Shown here piece after piece: positions 11,914-25,495 of a stretch of DNA of 50,788 bases (within the stretch, counting starts at the first letter, position 1; every line of letters begins with the position of its first letter). This DNA comes from Anaeromyces robustus (lineage: Eukaryota > Neocallimastigomycota > Neocallimastigomycetes > Neocallimastigales > Neocallimastigaceae), in assembly GCA_002104895.1 (NCBI GenBank), contig MCFG01000450.1:1-50788 (forward strand). Direction: 5' to 3'. A program made the position numbers and the translations under genes. A model generated the notes under the pieces. That model had not been told where the DNA came from and did not search any database. It worked only from the letters and a program-made list of their open reading frames with translations.

Positions 11914-13043
11914 TTATTATTATCTATTTATTAATATTTATTATCATTAATATTAATTACTATTCTATTTATTATTTATTATTATTTATAATATATTTAA
12001 TGTTTTACGACATAAAATTATTTTCCATGTTTTACCCAGTTATTAAATTATTATTAAATTATTAATTATTGAACTAATAATAATGCATCCGTAATGATAA
12101 TCACTAAAATGATAATCCATTTGTGACAATTAAAAGTGATAATCAGTAATAATAAATTTAATAATTCAATAAGATATAAAACGGTAAAAAAAAAAAAAAG
12201 AAATAATAATAAATAATAATAAATAATAATAAAAATTAATTAATTAATTTAAACTAATACTAATTATAATTATAATTAATAATAAAATTTCTAAAAAAAA
12301 AAAAAGAAAAAAAAAAGGCTAAGCTAATCATAATAAGAAAGCAAATCAATAAAAATAAAAAAAAAATAAAATAAAGGGTATTACAAATAAATAAATAAAT
12401 TCTGTCAAATAAAAAAATATTAAAATTTTACTATTATTTTAATTAATTTTGATATCCTTGGCTCTGATTACCTAATAAATAAATGAAATCTTAATTATTA
12501 TTATTAATAATTTATTATTAATTATTATTAATTATTTATTATTAAAGATTTTTGATTTCAGAAGATTTTTTTTTTTTGTTTTATAAACTTATCATGTATA
12601 CTTTTTTTCCATTATTTTTTGACAAATAATAAAAAATTTATTAATTCATATTTGACAATTTAATTTTTTTTTTATATATATATTTCTTATTATTATTATT
12701 ATTATTTTATATATTTTATTTTATTTTTATTTTTATTTTATTTCTTACGTAAATAATATTAATAATAAATAACAATATCTATGCTTTATGTAAAATAATA
12801 CCATTTAACAACTTTGTTTTCTATTATTATTTATAGATATAATTTATTATTAAAAGTTTTTTTTTCTTTTTAATATAAAAAAAAGACAATGAAAAGTTTT
12901 GAAGAAAAATCTATATGAGTTTCTAATATAGTTATTTATTAATTAGTAATAAATTCTTTGTAAATATATAAATAAAGACTTGTTATTATAAAAAAAATAA
13001 AATAAAATAGTTGGTTTTATTTTAATTAATTAATAAATAAATA
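11914..13043. other. A/T-rich intergenic DNA with a mixed-composition patch
   Basis: A more mixed patch at about 12003-12190 contains TGATAATC three times (12095-12102, 12110-12117, 12137-12144) between weakly inverted A/T flanks. The rest is poly(A/T) and short AAT or TTTA repeats. No gene was found. Confidence 0.45.
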
Positions 13044-13312
<269 letters not shown>

Positions 13313-13320
13313 AATTATCA

Positions 13321-14503
13321 TTTATGATTATTATTATTTAATATTATATATTATTATTTATTTGTAATCCTATTTATTATTATAAGATAAATAATAAATA
13401 AATAAATAAATAAATAATAATATTAATATTATAATATTATAATAAATAATAATAAATAATAAATAATAAATAATAAATAATAAATAATTAATAATTTATA
13501 GTTTGTATTATTATAATATTCATGTTTTTTTTTTTTCTTTTTAATTTATGAAAGTAACAAATAATAATGGATTATGAGTATTTCTTTTTTACACAAAAAA
13601 AAAATTAATGTTACTAATAAGTTAACAAAACTAAATAAATGTTTATATAATTTATTATTCGTCATATAAAAAAAATATATATTTTTAACATTTATTAATA
13701 ATAATTGATAATTGATATTTTTGATATTTTGATATTTTGATAATAAAAATAAAAAAAGTTACATTATATTAAAACGTAAAAGTTTAAAATAAAATAAAAA
13801 AAAAACTTTTCTCTTTATTTATTATTTTATTTTATGTTTATGTTTATATTTACGTTTATGTTTAATATCAATTATTATCAATATTACTATAAAAAATTTT
13901 TTTTCTTCTTTTTTTGTAAATTTTGTTAATTTTTGTTAATTTTTGTAAATTTTCCATTTATTCCATATAGAATTCAATATTTAAACGCTTCAAAATTATT
14001 TTTTAATTTATTTAAAACAAAATTTTTTTTTTTAATTTTTTAAAATTTTTAATTTTTTATTATTATTGTTAATTAAAAATTGATGTGTCATAATTTTTTT
14101 TTTTAAAAAAGTAGAGAAAAATGAATAAAAAAAGTAAAAAAGTAAAAAAGGAAAAAAAGTCAAATTAATAATAAAAAAATAACAAAAAAACAAAAAATAA
14201 CAAAAAATAACAAAAAATAACAAAAAAAAAAACATAAAAATTTTAAAAAGTGGATTATTTATGTCTCCTTTTTTTTTTATTTTTATGATTTTTAAATTTT
14301 TATTATTTACATAAATAAAACAGTTGCTTATTCAATTATCACTGCCATAATACCAAAGAATAAATTTTATATCTCTTTATAAAAAGAAGTTTTTTTTTTA
14401 ATAAGAATCAATATTTAATAACAAATTGAAAAATTGAAATAAACATATTTTTAACTATTTAAATAAATATGAATAAATAAATAAATAAATATATATATAT
14501 ATA

Positions 14504-14538
<35 letters not shown>

Positions 14539-17500
14539 ATATATATATAAATAAATAAATAATAATTAATAATAATAATATAATAATAGTATTAAATAAA
14601 TAAATATAAAAATTTTTAAAATATATAAAACAAATAAATACCAAAAATATATCAAAAATACTTACCAAAAATAATTAATTAATATAAAATTAAATATATA
14701 ATTAAATAGAATAAAAAATATATAATTAAATATAATATAATAAATTGTACTCAATTAAACATTTTATTTAATTTTTAAAAAAATTATTTGATCATCCAAA
14801 AAAAAAATATTTTGTAAAAATTAAAAAAAATTAAAATTTTATAATAAATAATAAATAAATAATAAAATGATAATAAATAAATAATAAATAATAATAATAC
14901 ATTACTATTATATTATGTTAATATTATTAATATAATTATTATTTATTATAACATTTAATTCATATGAATTTGAATTTAAATTTAAATATTAAAATAAAAT
15001 AAAATAAAATAAAATAAAATAAAATAAAATAAAATAAAATAAAAATAAAATGAAAAAAAGGGTTGAAAAAGTTTCAATTATTTAAATAAAACAAAATAAA
15101 ATAAAAAAAACAGAAATTGAAAAATAAGAACACTTTTTATATCTTAAAATAAGAAAAAGAAAAAGAAAAAGAAAAAGAAATATAATAATAAATTTTTATC
15201 AAGAATTCATTAAATAAAATAAAGGCAAATAACAATTAAATCATAATAAACAACAATGAATAATGAATAACAATTTACTAATAATAAAAATTTATTAATG
15301 AATTATGATAGAAATTAATAATAATAAAAGGCAGTTACCATTTATTTATATTTTATATTTAATATTTATATTTTATATTATTTAATATTTAATATTTACA
15401 AATAATAAATAATTATAACTCTATAAATCATTTTTATAGAATATTTCATTTCTTATTATTAATTATTTTTATAATAATTTTATTTTATTTTATTTTATTT
15501 TATTTTATTTTGTTTTCCAATGATATTAAATTGTTCTTTTTTCTTTTCTTTTATGTTTAAATTTGTTACATTGTTTTATTTTTTTCATTTTTTCTATTTA
15601 ATTTCTTGTTTTTTAATATTAATCTAAAATAAAAATAAAATAAAATAAAATAAAATAAAATAAAAAAATAAAAAAATACCATAACAAAATAATTAAAACA
15701 AATTAAAATTATAATTTGTAAATTGTAACAAAAAAAAAAAAAAAAACGAGATACAAAAAAAAAGTACCTAAAAACTAAAATTAAAATTAAAATTAAAAAA
15801 TTAAAAATTAAAGAAAAGAAAATCATGATAATTAAATTATTATTTAATTATTAATTGTTAAATATTGTTTAAAAAACTGTTAAAATAATTATTAATTAAT
15901 AAATAAATAATAAAAATAAATTATTTCAATTATTCAATTATTCAATTAAAACAGCCAAAAAACAATTAATTGATTAATAAAAAATTAATTAGAATTAATT
16001 AATAATTAATAAATAATATAAAATACAAAAATTAAAAATTAAAAAAAAAATTAAAAAATTTATGAATAAAAATTATTTTTAATATTTTTAATATTTTTTA
16101 TTATTATTTTATTATTTTATTATTTTTTACCACCACTTTTTTTTTTTACTTTATTTTCAAATTGAAATCTTTTACATAAAAAAAAAAAAATTTTATTGAT
16201 AGGGTCAACAAAAAATAAATTTTTTTTTTATATAAATTTTTTTTAAATATTTAATAATAATGGATAAAATTAATAATGAATAAATAAATAAATAAATAAA
16301 TAAATTGACAATAATAAAGAATGAAAATAATAATAAAAAAATAAAAAAAGATAGTGGATAATGAAATAATTAATAAAATAATTAAATAATGATGGTGGAT
16401 AATAAAGATATGAATAAAATAAACAATAAATTATAATAAAATGGGAATGTTAAAAAAGAGGACAGAATAATTTTTTTTTAATTATCATGCATTGACGTCT
16501 TTTTTTTTTTTTTTTTTGCCGTTTTTTTTTTTTTATATATTTACTTAAATGAATTCAGTAAATTAAAAAAAAAAGTATAAAAAAATATAAGCAAAAAAAA
16601 AAAAATTAAATTTAAACATTTTAAAGTTAATTAAAAAAAAAACGAGATTAATAAATGCAAAAAAAAAAAAAAATTATCGAAATGTTCAAAAAGTTTAAAA
16701 AAAAAGAAAAAAGAAAAAAAAAAAAAAAAGAAGAAGAAAAGAAGAAAAAAAAGAATAGAAAAAATAATTCTTAAATCATTCAATAATTATTGAATAATTG
16801 AATTTATGGAATTATTATAATATAAAAAAAAAACATTTTTTTTTATATTAAAATAATACAAATATTTAGAACAAAAAAAAAAAACTAATAATAATAATAA
16901 ATTTATAATTAAAATTAAAAAGAACAATAATAAGAGTATCATAAATTTAATTAACAAATAATTTAATCATATAATATTTAATAATAATAATTTAATAATT
17001 TAATATTAATAATTTAATAATAATAATTTAGTAATTAAAAGAATAAATAATAAAATTTTAATATTTTATTATTTAATACTTAATATTTATTAATTATAAA
17101 AAAATTAAAGAACAATAAATTGATAAATGATAAACAAATAAATTTTTAAATTTTAAACTTTAAAAAATTTTGACATTCCATGTTTTCCATATTTGAGAAA
17201 AATTTGTAATGAAAACAAAACTAAAATAAAAAAAATAAAAAATAAAAAAAATGATGCAATAAATATTGATAAAAATAAAAAATAAAAAATAAAAAATAAA
17301 AAATAAAAAAATAAAAAAATTATAAATTAATTAATTAATAATTTATAATTAATAATTAATAAAATTATAAATTAATTAATTAATAATTTATAATTAATAA
17401 TTAATAAAATTTATTTTAACCTAAAAAAGAGATAATAATTAATAATTAAGAAAACATTATTTATATATATATATATAAAATGTTTTATTGTTAATTTTTT

Positions 17501-20500
17501 TTGACTGAATAAATATAAATAAATAAATATAAATATTAATAAATATATATAAATATATATAAATAAATATGAAAATTATTTTTAATAAGTATTATCAATT
17601 GCTCTTTTTATTAAATATTAAATATTAAATATTAATTGTTAATTATTAATTATTAATACTTACTAATTATAACAATCAAACTTTTAACTTTTATAATTCA
17701 CAAAGAGTTAAATTGTTCTTGATAATAAAATAAGAATTCTATTTATTATTATTTTTTATTGTTTTAAAATTAAAGAATTCTTGGAATATATACAAAATTA
17801 TTAATCAATAAATAAAAGAAATCTTATTAGGGATTTTGAAATTTGTATTAAATAAAAAAAAAATTAAAAAGAAAACTATTGATTATTTTTTATTATAATA
17901 TCATTTATAATAATATATAATAATATATAATAATAATTATTATAATAAATAGAATACCAAGTATAATATATATAATAATAAACATAATAAATACAATAGC
18001 AACTATAATAATATATATAATAAGAAATGCTAATAAATAGAATAATAAAAAGTACAATAATCATCAATATAGTAAATATAATAACATATATAATAAATAG
18101 AATAGCAAGTATAATAACATGTATAATAATATATATAATAATAAATAGAATAATATAATATTTAAAAAAAAATTTATATTTTAATAAAAAAAATAATCAT
18201 AAAAGGGAAATTAAATATTGATTAAAATCATAAGCCATCATGATATAATATTAATTATTTTTTTCACACTAATTTAATATAAAAATAAAAAAAAAAAAAA
18301 AACAATGATAATATTAATTAATAAAAATATATTATAGCATATATTTACATATGATTGTGATAATTATTTTTTTTTTATTAGTTTAAATAAAAATCTTAAA
18401 TGCTTTGATTAATCATTATATTATGATTAAAATAATAATATATAAATTATTCTATATAATATATATAATGTATATATTATTAATATATAATATAATATAT
18501 ATTAAAAATAAATAAAAATTTTAATATATAAATGTCTCATTTTCATAGTTTAAATCGGATAAATAAATATTAAATTTAAATTAATAATTAATGATTAATA
18601 AAATTATATTAAAATTTTAAAAAATAAAAAAAAAAAATCGGTAAGGAATTAAAATTATAGATTTAAACTCTAAAACATGGAGATTCTTAAAAAAATAAAT
18701 AAAAAAAAAAAATTAGGATATTATCATTAATTATTAATTAGATTTAACTAATTTATAATAATAGTAAATGATCAATAAATAATAATAAAAATTTAATTGA
18801 AAATAGTTTTATCTTTTAATTTATTTATATTAGAAGAAAAAGAAAAAAATAGCAAATAGTTAAAATAATTGTCAGTTTTTTGTTTGTTTTTATTAATTTA
18901 AACTTAAAAAAAGAGTATCTTTATATAACTAATAATAAAAAATAATAAAAAATATAAAAAATAAAATTAAAAAATAAAAATAAAAAAAAAAAGATTGAAT
19001 AAAAATGAAATAAGAAACATAAATTAATTAAGGATTTTTTTTTTTTATTTTAATTCTTTTTATTTTTCATTAATTAAAATATAACAATAAAATGATAAGA
19101 TAAAACATAAATTAATGATTAAAACAGAAGATATTATCTTTCTTTTTTTTATTATATTGTATTGATATTTATTAAACTAAACTCATTTATATCAAATGAT
19201 AAAAAAATATATTAATATATTATAAATCTAAAATAAAAAATAAAATGAAATGAAATAAAATTAAAACTTATTATTATTAAACAAAAAAAAAAAAAGGTTA
19301 TATTTCAAAGAACGAATATATATAAAAAATAATGTTTATAAGTTATTATGTTATTATTAATAAAATAATTAATAAATAAGTATATATCTATTTATAAAAG
19401 TTTGATTAATAATATAATTATATAATTATATAATTATTAATTATTATACTATAATTACAAGAAATTTTGATTATTCTATGTTAATATTACAAAATGAGAA
19501 AAAAAATTACAGAAAAAAAAAATACAATTATTACAGAATAAATAAATAAATAAGAATATGGGTTACTTTCATTAAATATAAATACAAAAGAAGAGTTATA
19601 CAAAGAAAAATGATACAAATAGGATTTTTTAATATAATTTTATTTTGTATGATTTAAAATAAACAATAATAAATAAAATAATATAATTAAAATTTGTAAT
19701 TTATTTTTAAACATAATTATAGTTTTTTTTTTTGTATTCTATTAAAAGAAAATAGAAAATGAAATTTAATGTTCAATTCCAAGAAATTTTTTATTATTGT
19801 AATATCCTATTTCATTATAAATAAAATTTTATTCTTTTTATTTATTTCATAATAATTATTCTTTATTATTTTTATTATTATTATTATTTATTATTATTAT
19901 TATTATTATTATTTATTTATTATTTATTATTTATTATGATTATTATTTATTATTTACACTTTTATTATTATTATTATTATCTATTATTTATTTTTTGGAT
20001 ATATTTTTTTTTATAAATATTTAAATTAATTATAAAATAAAGTTAATATTTAAAAATAATAAATAATTAATTAATAATTTAATAATTAAATAATTAAATA
20101 ATTAATATATTATAAATATATAATATTAAATTGAATAAAAAAGGTGCCTAAATGATATTTAATATATTAAAGAATCTTCGAATGATAAAATGAGAAAATA
20201 CAAAATTTAAAAATTTATATATTTATATATTTAAATATTTTATATGTTATACAATATATTAATATTATATTATATATATAATATAAATATATATGATCAT
20301 TATAATACACTATTTCAATGATTATAATTATTATTGATTTGATTTCTTTTTTTATTGTTTTTCCTTTTTTGTATTTTTTATTTATATTTTGTATCAATTA
20401 GTGTGTAAGTATAAAATCTTTTTTTTTTTTTTTTTTTCATGTATCCATTTATTATTTATTTATTTCTTATAAATTCATTCATTTATTTATTTATTGATTG

Positions 20501-21583
20501 ATTGATTGATTATATCAATAATTATGATAAAATAAAAAATTTTTTTATTATTATTTATTTATTTACTTTTATTTATTTAATTTTATTTTTTTTTTCTTTT
20601 CTTCTTCAATGATAAATAGTCATGTTTTTGTAACCTAATAACTCATATTATTTAATATTACGAAAAATGATACAAACAACACACAAAAAAAAAAAAAAAA
20701 AAAAGAAAAAAACAATAAGAAAAAAATAAAAATAAAAATAAAGAGGTTTTTTATTTTTATTCTTTAATATATATATATTAAAAGGCTTTTTTTTGGGATA
20801 TTTATAAAACCTTTTTTTTTATCAAAAAAAATTATTTTTTTTCCTGTACGCATTTAACACCTTATACCATTGTTTATTATTGAATACTCTATTTGTTCTT
20901 TATTATATTCTATATTCTATTTGTTCTTTTTTTTTTCTGTATTTTTTGTAAATAACATGATTAAAATTTACCATGAATTTTTTTTTTTGTGTATGTGTTA
21001 TATGAACATTACAAAAAAAAAAAAAAAAAAAAAAAAACACATGGAAAATTTGAAAAGCATGTAAAAATAAAAAATAAAAAATAAAAAATAAAATGAAAAA
21101 AAAAATAAGTAATGAAATTAATAAAGAAATAAACAAATATTATTTAATATATGATAAAAAAAATGATATAAATAATAATAACATAATAACATAATAAAAA
21201 ACATACAAAATATTAATATATAAATCAGATAAAATTTAAAAAAAAAAAAAATATTTGATCGATTACTTTAAAAAAAAATTCTTATGATAAATTACTACAG
21301 AATACTACAGAAACACATTTACAATTACAACTACATTTACAATTACATTTACTTTTTTCTTTTTTTTTACTTTTTTTTTTTTTTTTTTTTTTTTGTATAC
21401 TTTGATTTAACTTTTTTTTTTATTTTATTTTATTTTAATAAACAACATTAATTTAAATTATAATAAATAAAGTTTAATAATAAATTTTTTATATTATTTT
21501 TTTTAATATAAAAATTATATAGAAAGAATTATATAAATTTTATTAGTATTTAGAGTTTTTATTAATTATTAAAGTTTATTATT

Positions 21584-21619
<36 letters not shown>

Positions 21620-24600
21620 TAAAATAGGATAATTATTATCATTCTATTGATTTAATTCTATTTTATTTATTTAAATTGATTTTATATTGAATATAATATA
21701 TTATATTAAAAGAATATTATGAAGAATAAATCTATAAAACATTTTTAATCTTTTTTTTTTATTATTTTATTAAAAATAAAAATAAAAATAAAAAAATGAT
21801 TAATTATTTATTTATTTATTAATTTATTAATTTTATTAATTTATTTATTTTCCTAATGATAATTCATTGATTTTTTTTTAATTATTTTTATATTTAAAAA
21901 TTTATTTGGTTATTATTTTTTTTTCTTCATTTAAATTATATATAGAATTCCAAAATAAACTATTCATTGTTTTATCTTTGAATAATATAATCCATCAAAA
22001 AAAACAATACAATGATTCATGATTCATAAAAAAAAATGACAATAATATATTAATATTTAATAATAATAATAATAATAATAATTAATAAGAAGAAAAAAAG
22101 AATAAAAAGATAACAGTAATTCTCATTTATTTATAATAATAAAGTTTTTATTCAATATTTAACATGAAACATAAAAAATAATAAAAAGAAAATGATATTC
22201 CATTAAGGGTATAATAAAATTAAATATTAATTATTAATTTTTTTTTTTTTAAATTTTTTATATTTATTTAATATTACTTTTTAATATTTTTCTTGTGAAT
22301 TTATATATAAAAAATAAAAAAATAAATAAATAAAAATAAATAAATAAATAAAAAAGTTTTAATATTTTCCTTGATCAGCAACCTTCATTTTTTATTTTAT
22401 TAATTATTTATTAGATTTATTATTTAAATAATAAAAAAAAGTTATTTATTAATAAATTATTATTTATTATTAATAAATTATTTATTTATTATTTATTATT
22501 TATTATTTATTATTTATTATTTATTATTTATTATTTATTATTAATATTTTATTATTTATTATTATTAAGTATTATTATTATTTATTATAATTTTATTAAT
22601 TATAATTTTATTTATTTGATTATTTATATTTTGTATTCTTTTTTTTTTTTTTCTCTTAAATATATATATATTATATATTCGATAATTTTCGGAATATTAA
22701 TTTTTTTTAAGAATGAAACACATAAAACACAAAAATAGAAATAAAATGTTTAATAAAATTTAATATATTTCATTTATATTTCATAAGAAAATCAACAAAA
22801 AAAATAATAAAAAATATATATATAATAAAAGTTTAATAATAATAATAATGTTTATTTTATGAATATTAAAAAATTAAACTAAATAATAATAATATTAAAA
22901 TAATAATAAAATAATAATAAATTTAATATAGTAAAATATCTCCTCTTATTTAATTATTTAATTATAGCCAAAAAAAAATTTTATCTATTATCTAATTTAT
23001 TATAGATTTTGTCATAATTTTTCTTTTTTCTTTTTCTTTTTTATTTATTTATTTTATTTATTTTTATTTATTTTTTTATCCAAATTCCTTTTATTATTAT
23101 AAAAAATAATTCTAAATTTTATTTATATATATTATTAAATATATTATAAAAAAAAGTATATTAATAATATATTATTACTATATTATAGTAATTTATTTAT
23201 TTTCTTTTTTTTTTATTGTAATCCTTATAATTAATTATATAATTCATTCATTCATTATTTATTTTATTTATTTTATTTATTTATTTATTTTCATTATAAT
23301 TCATTATATATTATTTATTTTTATTATTGGCCTTTTTATTTATTTATTAATTTTTTAATTTTTTAATGTCTTTTTTTTTTTAAAAAAAAAAAAAATAGCT
23401 ATTTATGGTATATAATATATACAAAATACAATATACTTTATTTTTTTTCCATTAGATTTAAAATATAAAAAAAATATTAATTAAAGGAAAAATAGCTAAA
23501 ATCTAATGTAAAAAAAAAAATTTAAATAAAATTGCTAAAAAAGGCCATCATAATAATTATAACTAAAAATAAAAATAATATATCATGATTATATGACAAA
23601 ATATACTTTTACATTATTTAGAAATATATTTTATTATTTATTACAATAGTAGTCTTTTAATTCAATTTTCATCATTTTTCATTTTTTTCATTTTTCATTT
23701 TTTTTTTTAATATTTAATAATTTTCTTTTTAAATAAAATAGTCACACAAAATAAATAATAATTGATAGTCATATTTTTTTTTTATTAATTTTTAATATTC
23801 CATTAATATAAATCTTGTTTTTTTTGATATATTAAATTTCTAGAAATTTTTACAAATATGTACATAATTAAATTTTGTGCAACAAAAGATAAATTTAATA
23901 ATTAATAGATTAAAATTTGCAATTCAAAAAAAAAAAAAAAAAAAAGTAAAAAAAAAAAAAAAACCACGAAAAGATATATAATATTAATCAATCATCAATA
24001 ATAAATTAATTTATTGTTAATTCTGTTGTGTATTCTATTTAAAAAAAAAAAGTTTATTTATATTAAATTTTATATATAGTAGATAAAACTTTATTTAATA
24101 TAAAAATTTTTTTCTCTCTTTTTTTATTTATTTATTCTATAATATATAATATACTTTTTTATTATTTCTTATAATAATAATAATAATAATAATATAATTA
24201 ATAATAATAATATAATTAATAATAATAATATAATTAATAATACTATTTAATTATTAAATATTAATTAATAAAATAGTATAATATTATTTATTTAATTATT
24301 ATTAATTATATTATTATTATTATTATTATTATAATATAAAAAAAAATACAAATTTATAAACTAAAAATGATTAAATAATATATTTTTCTTATATATTTAA
24401 AATATTAGATTAATATTAGAAATTTATTTTGTACAACTTCATCATATTTAATATTTAATTATTTTAATATTTTTAAATATTAAGAGATAAAACTTTTTAT
24501 TTATTATAATATATTTAAATTAAATGATCTTTTTATTTATTCTATTTAATTCTATTTATTAATTATATATTTAAAAATTTAACTTTTTTATTTTATTTTT

Positions 24601-25495
24601 TTTTTTAGCTAATACTTTAAGCAATAAAAAAAATTTTTTTTTATGTAGATCTTTACTTAATGTTTTTATTTATTTATTTATTTTATTTTTTTAAAATTTA
24701 AAGTTTTTGTTATTATTTTATGTTAAAAAAAAAAAATTTTTTTATTAAATAAATGCTATTGAATTATATTAAAAATATATCAAATTAATAATAAAATAAT
24801 ATTATAAAAATTATTATATTATATTATAATATTTATTAAATTAAATTAAAATTATAAAGAAAAAAAAAAATTTCTTTTCTATTTAATATTTATCTAATAA
24901 TAATTAATATATTATATTATTATTATTATTATATTATTATTATTATTATTATTATGTTACTATTATACTTTTTTTTTTTTTTTTTTTTGAATATAAAAGA
25001 AATCATTTTTTCCCAAAAATAAAAAATAATTTGTATATCAATTTATATAAAATTTAAAATATATCCATAAAACAAGTAAAAAAAAAAAAACTTATAATTA
25101 TTATTTAAGAAAATAATAATAATAATTAATTTTTTTTTTACATTAATAATAATTTTGAAAAAAAATAACACTTTTCATAGTTTATAGACTTTGAATTTTG
25201 ATATAAATAATAATTTGTAAAAAAAAAAATAATTATAATAATAATATAACAAAAAATTATAATTAAAAAAAATCAAAATAATAAAACAAAATATAAAAAA
25301 ATAATTATATAAATATAAAATATAAAATAAAATATAAATATTAATATTATTAATAAAAAAAATTATTTAAAACTATAAAATATATAAATATATCAATATT
25401 TAAAATAAATTAAATATTTTTATCAACTTTGTAATATAAAAAAATAATCAAATTTATAAGTTTTTTTTTTTTAAGAAAAAAGAATAATATTCAAA
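13321..25495. other. 12 kb of gene-free A/T-rich DNA
   Basis: No gene, tRNA or convincing exon is visible on either strand. The tract holds homopolymers and microsatellites: AAAT/TA at about 14472-14570, AAAAT at about 14996-15047, TTA-type heptamers at about 22485-22560 and ATT at about 21588-21620. It also has a 57 bp tandem pair near 17318-17405, a degenerate array of AAATAGAATAGCAAGTATAA-like units at about 17930-18150, and a large imperfect palindrome centred near 24255. The last few hundred bases upstream of 25496 must include the promoter of the secreted-protein gene, but candidate TATA boxes are too many to choose. Confidence 0.55.
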
